From NCBI GenBank assembly GCA_011390385.1, contig JAABSN010000160.1, forward strand, positions 1 through 7,777: a stretch of 7,777 nucleotides of DNA, given 5' to 3'. Of this stretch, positions 1 through 5,508 are shown piece by piece (the first letter of the stretch is position 1; each line of letters opens with the position of its first letter). This DNA is from Thioalkalivibrio nitratireducens (lineage in GTDB: Bacteria; Pseudomonadota; Gammaproteobacteria; Ectothiorhodospirales; Ectothiorhodospiraceae). The notes under the pieces were generated by a model. It was not told where the DNA came from. It ran no database searches and was given only the letters and a program-made list of their open reading frames with translations. The translations under genes were made by a program, and so were the position numbers.

Positions 1-222
1 GGCCCGGGACGGGCCTCCCACAGCAATCCCGGCGGGTCAAATGCAGGTTCCGTAATTCGAGATCGTTAATTGAGTCGGTTTCGTCTGTCCGGGCCTCGAA
101 TCGAGTCCGGGGCGACGGCAGTTCGGATGCTGCTATTCCGGTTTCACTGGGCTCCGGAGCGACGGTGTTGTGGGACCGCCGTCCCGGCGGGATTGCTGAG
201 TCACTCTTGAAGTGACATCGAC
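1..222. other. Non-coding region with inverted repeats
   Basis: No convincing gene is seen. The first 15 bases form a hairpin (GGCCCG, loop GGA, CGGGCC). A 15-base arm at 22-36 (AGCAATCCCGGCGGG) returns inverted at 183-197 with a single mismatch, so it brackets about 146 bases. The right arm overlaps a compact hairpin, CCGCCG-TCC-CGGCGG at 176-190. There is no T-run on either strand, so a classical intrinsic terminator is not supported. The region lies downstream of the broken antitoxin gene and may be the outer boundary of a lost element. Confidence 0.5.
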
Positions 223-226
223 TCAG
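196..226. repeat. Nested palindrome over the higA stop codon
   Basis: CTGAGTC at 196-202 and GACTCAG at 220-226 are perfect inverted arms. Inside them GTCACT (200-205) and AGTGAC (211-216) form a second stem with a five-base loop, so two alternative hairpins are possible. The antitoxin stop codon (223-225 on the complement) lies in the right arm. The structure may protect or end the transcript, but no U-tract follows on either strand. Confidence 0.5.
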
Positions 227-450
227 GCAGCGCGGGGTTGCACCTCCGTTTTCAGACGGTCTCCCAGCTGATCAAGGGCAATTTCCAGATCATAGTGGCT
301 CTGGATGTTCAACCAGGACTGAGCATCGGTACCGAAATACCTGGCCAGCCGCAGCGCCTTATCGGCAGTTACTAATGCAACCGGACGCATGAAGTCCTCC
401 ATCAGGATTTCGCCGGGATGAATGGGCTCAATGTCGCGACGATTGCTCAT
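223..450 (-). pseudogene. higA: HigA-type antitoxin lacking its helix-turn-helix
   Basis: The 75-residue product starts with the hallmark of the HigA/VapI antitoxin family, PIHPGEILMEDFMRP (residues 9-23), and resumes at VTADKALRLARYFG (27-40), followed by the family-like W-L-N-I-Q and Y-D-L-E segments. Family members are about 100 residues, and between these two blocks they carry roughly 25 residues holding the DNA-recognition helices (the S-Q-N-x-L-A ... R-I-N-x-I-V segment). Here L26 is joined directly to V27, so the helix-turn-helix has been removed in frame. HigA normally binds HigB and represses its own promoter; this copy can hardly bind DNA. The partner toxin upstream is reduced to a short tail. 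The start ATG at 448-450 lies 9 bases after the toxin stop, as in intact higBA operons. The family call is firm; loss of function is inferred. Confidence 0.85.
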
Positions 451-459
451 AGTGCTGCT

Positions 460-516
460 CTAGTCATGATCGTCGGTGATTTCCACTTGACGCATATTCA
501 CGAATCGCATTACGGA
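460..516 (-). pseudogene. higB: 3' remnant of HigB-type toxin
   Basis: On the minus strand a reading frame ends M-R-Q-V-E-I-T-D-D-H-D-stop (stop at 460-462), nine bases before the antitoxin start. HigB/RelE-like toxins characteristically end in V-E-I-x-D-Y-H immediately upstream of higA, so position, strand, spacing and sequence agree. The remaining residues M-R-F-V may match the end of the preceding strand but are too few to judge. Further upstream the sequence is the 3' end of tviB, so the toxin body is gone. No intact toxin remains in this window. The match is short, which limits certainty. Confidence 0.6.
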
Positions 517-526
517 AAAGGGCTGA

Positions 527-1843
527 TCAGAGCCGGGCAGTGATTCGTTCGGGGTCGAGCACGCCCTTGACGTCATAGATCACCGCGTCCTCGGTTCCCC
601 AACGCCTGATTGCGTCCGTGCCCAGGTCGGAGAACTGACGGTGGGCGACGGCGAGGATGAGGGCGTCATAGTCGCCGGTGGCCGGGCTTTGCACCCAGTT
701 GGCGGTCGTAATCGCGGCCGCGTCGTCGGCATCCACCCAGGAGTCCGTGACGTCGACTTCGACGCCGAAGCGCTGGAGCTCGTCGATGATGTCGACCACG
801 CGCGTGTTGCGGAGATCCGCGCAGTTTTCCTTGAAGGTCAGCCCGAGGACCAGGCAGCGCGCGCCCTTGATGGGTTTGCCCGTCTGCGCCAGCAGTCGCA
901 CGACTTCATTGGCCACGTAGCGGCCCATGTTGTCGTTGATGCGTCGGCCGGCGAGGATGACTTCGGGGTAGTAGCCGATCGATTCGGCCTTGCTGGTGAG
1001 GTAGTACGGATCAACGCCGATGCAGTGACCGCCAACCAGGCCGGGCTGGAACGGCAGGAAGTTCCACTTGGTCCCGGCGGCTTCGAGCACTTCGCGGGTA
1101 TCGATGCCGAGCCGGTTGAAGATCAGCGCCAGTTCGTTGACCAGCGCGATGTTGAGGTCGCGCTGGGTATTCTCGATGACCTTGGCCGCCTCGGCGACGC
1201 GGATGCTGGCGGCACGGTGGGTGCCGGCCGGGACGATGCGTCGATAGAGCGCGTCGACGAAGCCGGCCGCTTCGGAGCTGCTGCCGGACGTGATCTTGAC
1301 CACGTTGTGCAGGCTGTGGAGGCTGTCGCCGGGGTTGATGCGCTCCGGGCTGTAGCCAAGATGGAAATCACCGCCCTGCCCTTCGCGATACAGCGCGAGT
1401 CCGGAGAGATTTTCGAGGACGGGCAGGCACAGGTCCTCGGTGCAGCCCGGGTAGACGGTGGCCTCGTAGATGACCACATCGCCGCGGGCCAGCACGCGTC
1501 CGACGGTTTCGGTGGCGTGTTCGAGCGCGCGGGTGTCGGGCCGCTTCTGGGCATCGACCGGGGTCGGCACCGCGACGATGTAGACGTTGCAGTCGGCGAG
1601 TTTCTGCGGGTCGGCGGTGAACCGGAGGTGGCCGGCTTCGGCGATTGCCGCATCCGGGAGTTCCCGCGACGGATCGCGACCGGCCTCGAGCTCGGCGATA
1701 CGACCGGCATCCACGTCGAACCCGACCACCGGCGTATCGCGCCCGAGTGCGACCGCCAGCGGCAGCCCGACGTAGCCCAGACCGAGCACGCCGATGCGCA
1801 ACTCGTCGTGCGCGGGCAACGGGATCGGCGTGGCAGGGTCCAT
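527..1843 (-). CDS. tviB: UDP-N-acetylglucosamine 6-dehydrogenase, TviB/WbpA type
   Basis: The predicted 438-residue protein belongs to the UDP-glucose/GDP-mannose dehydrogenase family and resembles TviB (VipA) of the Vi antigen pathway along its whole length. Such enzymes oxidise C6 of UDP-GlcNAc or UDP-GalNAc twice with NAD+, giving the uronate used in capsule or O-antigen sugars in the cytoplasm. Visible motifs are the Rossmann loop GLGYVG (21-26), VPTP (92-95), YEATVYPGCTE (126-136), the central AEAAKVIENTQRDLNIALVN block (217-236), and GGHCIGVDPYYL (271-282) with catalytic Cys274. The C-terminal UDP-binding domain contains LGLTFKENCADLRNTR (333-348). I chose the ATG at 1841-1843 because it gives the family's usual N-terminus; the open frame extends 64 codons further upstream but that part is low-complexity Arg/Ser-rich and runs towards an insertion sequence. 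No Shine-Dalgarno sequence precedes it, but a TATACT box does. No other sugar genes are adjacent, so it appears orphaned. Exact substrate is inferred from similarity. Confidence 0.93.
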   Translation of the reverse strand: MDPATPIPLPAHDELRIGVLGLGYVGLPLAVALGRDTPVVGFDVDAGRIAELEAGRDPSRELPDAAIAEAGHLRFTADPQKLADCNVYIVAVPTPVDAQKRPDTRALEHATETVGRVLARGDVVIYEATVYPGCTEDLCLPVLENLSGLALYREGQGGDFHLGYSPERINPGDSLHSLHNVVKITSGSSSEAAGFVDALYRRIVPAGTHRAASIRVAEAAKVIENTQRDLNIALVNELALIFNRLGIDTREVLEAAGTKWNFLPFQPGLVGGHCIGVDPYYLTSKAESIGYYPEVILAGRRINDNMGRYVANEVVRLLAQTGKPIKGARCLVLGLTFKENCADLRNTRVVDIIDELQRFGVEVDVTDSWVDADDAAAITTANWVQSPATGDYDALILAVAHRQFSDLGTDAIRRWGTEDAVIYDVKGVLDPERITARL

Positions 1844-1878
1844 GCAACGAGTATAGTGACGTAGCGCGGGTAAGCGCA
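1844..1878 (-). promoter_or_regulatory. Putative leaderless promoter of tviB
   Basis: On the minus strand TATACT (1850-1855) matches the sigma-70 -10 consensus at five of six positions and ends six bases before the tviB ATG, so transcription would begin at or next to the start codon. No ribosome-binding site lies between. The -35 region at the right spacing (about 1873-1878, TGCGCT) is poor and falls in the REP-like palindrome. The promoter call is therefore tentative. Confidence 0.4.
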
Positions 1879-1888
1879 GCGCACCCGG
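1859..1888. repeat. REP-like palindromic element
   Basis: CGGGT (1867-1871) pairs with ACCCG (1883-1887), and inside it GCGC (1874-1877) pairs with GCGC (1879-1882), leaving an AA bulge. The flanking CGTAG and the AAGCGCAGCGCA core match a dispersed intergenic palindrome seen in many gammaproteobacteria, often written GGATAAGCGCAGCGCATCC. Only one copy is visible here, so repeat status rests on recognition of the motif rather than on copy number. Confidence 0.55.
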
Positions 1889-1893
1889 AGTGA

Positions 1894-2022
1894 ACGGCGC
1901 CCCAGCCGATCCTGGCTGCGGCCTGTGGCCTGACCCGGGCGACGAAACTGTTCGGGATCGCCCAGCGAGGCGTCGGCTTCGAGGTCGAGAGCGAATACAC
2001 GAAACACGACCTGAACATCCCG
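1894..2022 (+). pseudogene. Unidentified plus-strand reading-frame relic
   Basis: Between the REP-like element and the IS110 element the plus strand has an open frame following a TGA at 1891-1893. It includes LAAACGLTRATKLFG, then IAQRGVGFEVESEYTKHD, then LNIP before the element boundary. Nearly every codon ends in G or C, as in real genes of this window, whereas the minus-strand frames here look random. There is no start codon, and the frame would run on into IS110 sequence. I do not recognise the family. A weak resemblance to the cysteine-containing helix of OsmC-like proteins is too slight to use. It is most likely the remains of a gene broken by the insertion. Confidence 0.35.
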
Positions 2023-2029
2023 CTCGTTT

Positions 2030-2035
2030 TGTCAA
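2030..2035 (-). promoter_or_regulatory. TTGACA box at the IS110 right end
   Basis: A perfect -35 consensus, TTGACA, overlaps the last codon and the TGA stop of the transposase and points outward. IS110-group elements are known to assemble a strong promoter when the ends join in a circular intermediate, with -35 from the right end and -10 from the left. The placement fits that scheme; function is inferred. Confidence 0.45.
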
Positions 2036-3246
2036 GCGATATTCGTGTCATTCTCCTCTCGCAGCTCGTATCCGCGCCCGTGTTTTAGCATCACAAAGAT
2101 CACCCGGCAAAGATGCCTGCCCAAAGCACGAATGGCCTGATTATGTTTCTTGCCTTCGGCACGTTTCTTTTCATAGTAACGTTTGGATTCGGGTACAAGT
2201 TTTCGATGTTTGTCTACTGCAGCCATCATCGCTGCCTTGGCTCGAGAGTTGACGTGTTTCGGATTCTTGGAGCCGTGATGCTTTCCGGAGCTATTGGTGA
2301 GATTGGCCATGCCAAGATACATCGCCAGACTTCCCTCCTTGTCGAAGCGATTGATCGTGCCAATTTCACCGGCAAGCTCCGATGAGCAGGTTAAGCCAAA
2401 GCCTGGAATCGTTTTGGTCAAGACGGCAATTTCGGAGTCCTGCATCAAGACCTTGCACGCGGCTTCCAAGGTTTTGATCGTGCGCCGCAACTCAAGCACT
2501 CGTCGCGCGTCTTCGACCACCATAGGGCCCACCCATTCCGCGTCGTGACTGAAGCGCGCGGTCTTCTGCCAATGCTCGATGATTGCACCGAACTTGCGGC
2601 CGATCCCGGCAATGCCCAAGATGGTCGTTTTACGAAGACGACCCAGCTTTCGCAGGTCGTCTCCATGGGTCAGGAAATTCAAGAACCAGAGGTTGTCGGT
2701 ATCCTTTGTAATTTCCAGCAGCCCCGGGCAGACCGACTGCAAATCGGCCTGCAGACGGGCTATCAGACGGCTTCGCTCGTCAACCAGCGCCCGGCGACGG
2801 CGGGTCAGCCGCTTGAGCTTATCGTTCACGAGCGGCGTGGCCGCGATCTCCTGCAACACGTCCCGCGCGGTCGGAAAGTGATCGCGCAACTGGAATAATT
2901 CCAGCCCCTTGCGAGCATCAATCCGATCCGTCTTGGCCGCCGCCGGGAAGATTTCCTTGAAGCGTGCCAGTTTCAGGTTATTGATATTGAACAAACGGTA
3001 GCCGTGAGCGCGCACCAAGGTGTCAAGCGGGCGCGCCCAGCCGTTGTAGCCTTCCATGGCCACCAGGACCGATCCGCCATAGTGATGTTGCAGCTTATCG
3101 ACACGGCCGAAAAATTGATCAAAGCCTTCCGGTCCGTGCGCCAGATCGAATTCTTCCAGCAACTCTCCGCCCGGCAGCCCGATCGCTACGCTGTGTTGAT
3201 AACAGCCCACGTCAATGCTGACGCGTAGATCAGAATTGGTTCCCAT
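2032..3246 (-). CDS. IS110-family transposase (RNA-guided recombinase type)
   Basis: The 404-residue protein has both domains of the family. The N-terminal RuvC-like DEDD domain shows D12 (in SIDVG), E65 (in MEGYNG) and D107/D110 (in AKTDRIDAR), the spacing seen in IS110-group enzymes. A helical, Arg/Lys-rich linker covers about residues 135-260. The C-terminal Transposase_20 domain begins near IPGFG (280-284) and holds NLTNSSGKHHG (315-325), where S319 or S320 would be the nucleophilic serine. Such recombinases excise the element as a circle and insert it at a target specified by a bridge RNA from the element's flank. The start ATG (3244-3246) has a good GGAGG eight bases upstream; an overlapping ATG four bases earlier is out of frame. 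Length exceeds the common 330-350 residues, mostly in the linker. All predicted catalytic residues are present, so it looks functional. Confidence 0.95.
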   Translation of the reverse strand: MGTNSDLRVSIDVGCYQHSVAIGLPGGELLEEFDLAHGPEGFDQFFGRVDKLQHHYGGSVLVAMEGYNGWARPLDTLVRAHGYRLFNINNLKLARFKEIFPAAAKTDRIDARKGLELFQLRDHFPTARDVLQEIAATPLVNDKLKRLTRRRRALVDERSRLIARLQADLQSVCPGLLEITKDTDNLWFLNFLTHGDDLRKLGRLRKTTILGIAGIGRKFGAIIEHWQKTARFSHDAEWVGPMVVEDARRVLELRRTIKTLEAACKVLMQDSEIAVLTKTIPGFGLTCSSELAGEIGTINRFDKEGSLAMYLGMANLTNSSGKHHGSKNPKHVNSRAKAAMMAAVDKHRKLVPESKRYYEKKRAEGKKHNQAIRALGRHLCRVIFVMLKHGRGYELREENDTNIA

Positions 3247-3254
3247 TCATGCAG

Positions 3255-3436
3255 CCTCCGCAATGTCGACGAATGATCACCCGCTGGTCTCGTCTACTTG
3301 CAGAGCCACATCAACGCTGCTGATCGGCACCATCCCGTCGGACCCTTCGGGTGATGCAAAGCGGCGGGGGCGGCATTTCAAGATCGAGCGAACCGGAAAA
3401 ACCGGCCACCGACCCCATAGGCCACACCCCCGCCTA
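3255..3436 (-). ncRNA. Candidate IS110 bridge RNA
   Basis: The leader upstream of the transposase, read on the same strand, folds into two domains. The first is closed by an eight-base-pair stem, GGCGGGGG (complement of 3427-3434) with CCCCCGCC (complement of 3363-3370). Its 56-base interior contains CCGG-TTTTT-CCGG (3393-3405) and a second GGCC/GGCC pairing (3404-3423). The next domain is closed by TTGCA with TGCAA near 3355-3360 and 3298-3302; within it CATCA can alternatively pair with TGATG, and ACCC-GAA-GGGT forms a local hairpin. IS110-group bridge RNAs are about 150-250 bases, start just after a left-end -10 box, and have two loops that pair with target and donor. Size, location and fold agree. 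Ends are estimated, and the target-pairing loops were not identified base by base. Confidence 0.5.
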
Positions 3437-3441
3437 GAGTT

Positions 3442-3447
3442 ATCCTA
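3442..3447 (-). promoter_or_regulatory. -10-like box at the IS110 left end
   Basis: TAGGAT on the minus strand matches TATAAT at four of six positions, including the critical second A and last T. It would start transcription at about 3435, immediately before the bridge-RNA candidate. No good -35 lies upstream in the integrated state, which fits the idea that the -35 comes from the other end of the element in the circle. Confidence 0.35.
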
Positions 3448-3467
3448 CACACTCCAAGCGGGGCCCG

Positions 3468-3490
3468 CTACCATGCAATTTCGATGGTAG
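3468..3490. repeat. Hairpin with 7-bp perfect arms beside the IS110 end
   Basis: CTACCAT (3468-3474) and ATGGTAG (3484-3490) are perfect inverted arms around a nine-base loop. It lies just outside the estimated left end of the IS110 element. It may be part of the insertion target or of the element's tip. Confidence 0.5.
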
Positions 3491-3491
3491 A

Positions 3492-3514
3492 CCCCGAGGA
3501 CTTTCCTCGAAGGG
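3492..3514. repeat. Second hairpin beside the IS110 end
   Basis: CGAGGA (3495-3500), loop CTT, and TCCTCG (3504-3509) form a perfect six-base-pair stem. It is extended by CCC (3492-3494) pairing with GGG (3512-3514) across an AA bulge. It directly follows the hairpin at 3468-3490. No T-run is present, so terminator activity is not evident. Confidence 0.5.
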
Positions 3515-3740
3515 GAGCGGAACCGGGTCGAGCTGAAGAGCACGGACGATTCGGTTCGCGACCTCGGGACCGCCAATCAAGTGATCAATCCACCCGCAGG
3601 CCGCTGAATCCGCACGCAAGACAACGCGCCCCCGTGATTCCTGAATGGAACTGCGGCAGCACCGACAGGGCTGCACGACGTAAAGTCAGACTGTTCCCGA
3701 TCAGCCGACCAGGAGATTTCCGCGGTTTGACCGACCGCGC
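3515..3740. other. Intergenic stretch without a supported gene
   Basis: Together with the IS110 leader this makes almost 500 bases without a protein gene. A minus-strand frame (3440-3676) contains a plausible-looking segment, GGPEVANRIVRALQLDPVPL, but it runs across the presumed IS end, has no ribosome-binding site and has mixed third-position bases. I therefore treat it as doubtful, at most a relic. No other frame is convincing. Confidence 0.4.
3721..3739 (-). terminator. Weak stem-loop after the protease gene
   Basis: CGCGGT (3721-3726) and ACCGCG (3734-3739) form a six-base-pair GC-rich stem with a seven-base loop, starting two bases past the stop codon of the minus-strand gene. No U-tract follows on that strand, so an intrinsic terminator is only a possibility. 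Confidence 0.25.
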
Positions 3741-4613
3741 TCAAAGCGTCGCCGACTCGTAGGCGTCAAGCAGCTGCCGAAAGGTCGATGGTTCGGAGAT
3801 TCGCGGGTCCATCAGTTCATCAAACGTAAGACCCCTGATATCCAGTTGAAACTCGACAAGAATGCGACTCAGGTAATAGCAGGTCGGGCCCGCGTTTCCC
3901 GTCTCGTTCGACATTGTCGATCTGCCTACGCAGCCGTACCGGATTGGAGCCAGGTTACCGTTCGCGTCCAGCATCCATGAAATGCCCTGCGAAAGAATCC
4001 TTCTCACGCTCTCTTCAAGCGAGTAGTCCGGGCGAGATCGGATTCTTGGAGACGCGGCGACGTACTCGGCATAACCTTCGATCTTCCACGCGGGAATCGA
4101 AGGCACGTTCTGCGCGCCGACGCGTGCCGCGATCAAGCTGTGAACCGCCTCGTGGGTGAAAAGCTGTACCATGCTCGCTGCCTGCATGGTCTCGGGATGG
4201 AGCAAGCGGGCATTTTCAAAATCGGGGATACGGAAGGTGATGACCTGGCTCGTATACGGGGGCAAAGCTCGATTGAATGTCAACGCACGGCTGAGCGATC
4301 GATTCCCGGAACGGATCCACCATGCGGCATCCTGGAGGCCGCGAAATGCCGTGTGATCGTACCCAAGCAGGATCTGGTGAGTCAGTGCCGGATCGTTGAT
4401 CTCGCTTGTGCGCAAGCCGGCATCGACCTCATCCAGTACGCTTCGCACGAACCGCTCGTCAAGGACTTCGCCGGAATGCACCACGAAATTCTTGTAGGCA
4501 ATCTTCTCTCCGAACAACACGCCGGGGTAGACCAGCAACAAGAAAAAGACCAGGAAGAGGATGAACGCGACGGCCAGCGTTATGCCCGTAAGCTTGAGCG
4601 CTTTTCGGATCAT
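3741..4613 (-). CDS. Membrane-anchored putative zinc metalloprotease (HExxH)
   Basis: I do not recognise a named family for this 290-residue protein. Residues 8-30 form one strongly hydrophobic helix preceded by basic residues, so the protein is probably anchored in the inner membrane with its body in the periplasm. H154-E-A-V-H158 is the HExxH zinc and catalytic motif. W177-K-I-E179-G-Y-A-E183-Y follows about twenty residues later, and its glutamate would be the third zinc ligand, the gluzincin pattern seen in peptidase MA-like proteins (compare W-x-x-E-G-x-A-x-Y). Two cysteines (C228, C245) could form a disulfide in the periplasm. The N-terminal third (35-130) has no motif I can assign. The start ATG at 4611-4613 precedes the hydrophobic helix directly, with a modest AGG nearby. 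It lies 87 bases downstream of osmC on the same strand and could be cotranscribed, although a strong hairpin sits between them. Substrate is unknown. Confidence 0.75.
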   Translation of the reverse strand: MIRKALKLTGITLAVAFILFLVFFLLLVYPGVLFGEKIAYKNFVVHSGEVLDERFVRSVLDEVDAGLRTSEINDPALTHQILLGYDHTAFRGLQDAAWWIRSGNRSLSRALTFNRALPPYTSQVITFRIPDFENARLLHPETMQAASMVQLFTHEAVHSLIAARVGAQNVPSIPAWKIEGYAEYVAASPRIRSRPDYSLEESVRRILSQGISWMLDANGNLAPIRYGCVGRSTMSNETGNAGPTCYYLSRILVEFQLDIRGLTFDELMDPRISEPSTFRQLLDAYESATL

Positions 4614-4666
4614 CGCATGACCTGTCGCCGTTTCTTGAAGCCGCGGTCTACCCTGCCGGCCGCGTT

Positions 4667-4691
4667 GCCCGGCGGCGCGGGGCCGCCGGGC
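4667..4691 (-). terminator. Strong GC stem-loop after osmC
   Basis: GCCCGGCGGC (4667-4676) and GCCGCCGGGC (4682-4691) are perfect ten-base arms around a five-base loop, beginning nine bases past the osmC stop. Both strands lack a T-run next to it, so it may stabilise the osmC message or attenuate read-through into the protease gene rather than terminate transcription outright. Confidence 0.45.
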
Positions 4692-4700
4692 CGGAAGGCG

Positions 4701-5126
4701 TCAGCTCTCCAACGCCGCGTCCATCGAGATCTCGGCGGTGAGCAACTTCGAGACCGGACAGTTCTCCTTGGCCGTCGCAGCAGCTTCGGCGAAGGCTTCT
4801 GCGTTCGCGCCGGGCACGGCCGCTCGACAGTGCAGATGTACCTTGGTAATCGCAGGGCCGTCATCTTTCTTCTCGAGACGAACGTCGGCCCGGGTATCGA
4901 TTCTTTCGGGTGTGAGATCGTGCTCACCGAGAATCATCGAAAGCGCCATCGAGAAACAGCCGGCGTGCGCAGCGGCAATCAGTTCCTCGGGGTTGGTGCC
5001 CTTCTCGTCCTCAAAGCGGGCCCGGAACGAATACGGCGTCGATGACAGCACACCGCTGTCCGATGTCAGGGAGCCTTGGCCGGATTCGAGACTGCCTTTC
5101 CACTGTGCGCTTGCGGAACGTTTCAT
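4701..5126 (-). CDS. osmC: OsmC family organic hydroperoxide reductase
   Basis: The 141-residue protein aligns with Escherichia coli OsmC (143 residues) over its full length. It keeps the start pattern A-x-W-x-G, the segment SGVLSSTPYSFRARFE (24-39), and EKGTNPEELIAAAHAGCFSM (41-60) with the peroxidatic Cys57. The resolving Cys123 lies in ENCPVSKLL (121-129), and the C-terminal strand is AEISMDAAL. OsmC acts as a dimer that reduces organic and fatty-acid hydroperoxides through these two cysteines in the cytoplasm; in E. coli it is induced by osmotic stress and stationary phase. The ATG at 5124-5126 is preferred over one ten codons upstream because a GAGGAG lies seven bases before it and the family N-terminus starts there. 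No convincing promoter could be assigned. The gene is divergent from the exported-protein gene across a 382-base gap. Confidence 0.95.
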   Translation of the reverse strand: MKRSASAQWKGSLESGQGSLTSDSGVLSSTPYSFRARFEDEKGTNPEELIAAAHAGCFSMALSMILGEHDLTPERIDTRADVRLEKKDDGPAITKVHLHCRAAVPGANAEAFAEAAATAKENCPVSKLLTAEISMDAALES

Positions 5127-5508
5127 GGATCGTCTCCTCATGCGAGTTTCGTTCACCCTAACAAACGCGGATCAACTACACAAACAGCCGAGAACGCGGG
5201 GACAGCCATCTCGGGCATTCTCCGCATGGACGTCGCGTCGCGAACCGTGCCGGGGCGGTGCCAGCACGTCCGAAAAGCAGGTCGATGGCGCTCGACGAGT
5301 CCGACCTCGCGGACGCGGATCATGACGAGAGAATTGATCGGTTGGTGACCGGGTACCGGAAAACCGACCATCTCCCTGGGCCTCGGCCCTTCAGACCGGT
5401 GATGCATCGCGAGGTTTTCAAGAGTCGTTCAAACCTTTCGTCGATCCCGTGCGTCCTGACTCGCTGAAGCCGATGCAATCCGGCGTCGGTTGGAGCTGGA
5501 GAGTCAAC
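5127..5508. other. Divergent intergenic region
   Basis: These 382 bases lie between osmC (leftward) and the truncated exported-protein gene (rightward), so promoters for both should be here. Apart from the two ribosome-binding sites at the edges I could not pick convincing -35/-10 pairs. A small hairpin, GGGCC-TC-GGCCC, occurs at 5378-5389. Short frames on both strands have no family resemblance or good start signal and look random. Confidence 0.5.

Larger units (their letters stand above)
2022..3459 (-). mobile_element. IS110-family insertion sequence, ends approximate
   Basis: This is a transposase gene with a very short 3' flank and a roughly 200-base structured 5' flank, the layout of the IS110 group, which has no terminal inverted repeats and makes little or no target duplication. 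The right end must lie just beyond the transposase stop at 2032, because the unrelated plus-strand relic is readable up to about 2022. The left end is placed near 3459, just upstream of a -10-like box, before two hairpins that look like host sequence. Both sites contain GC, a possible shared core, but this choice is a guess that could be wrong by tens of bases. The transposase frame is intact, so the element may still be active. Confidence 0.7.

Noticed and set aside
641..1864. Long plus-strand open frame of 407 codons opposite tviB
   Set aside because: It is the antisense shadow of tviB; the minus-strand frame carries all family motifs.
1844..2035. 64-codon upstream extension of tviB
   Set aside because: It is Arg/Ser-rich without family similarity, runs across the IS110 flank and competes with a better plus-strand frame.
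3440..3676. Minus-strand frame of 78 codons
   Set aside because: It crosses the presumed IS110 end, lacks a ribosome-binding site and matches no family I know, though part may be a relic.
4140..5045. Plus-strand frame of 301 codons
   Set aside because: It lies opposite the protease gene and osmC, both of which have clear motifs on the minus strand.
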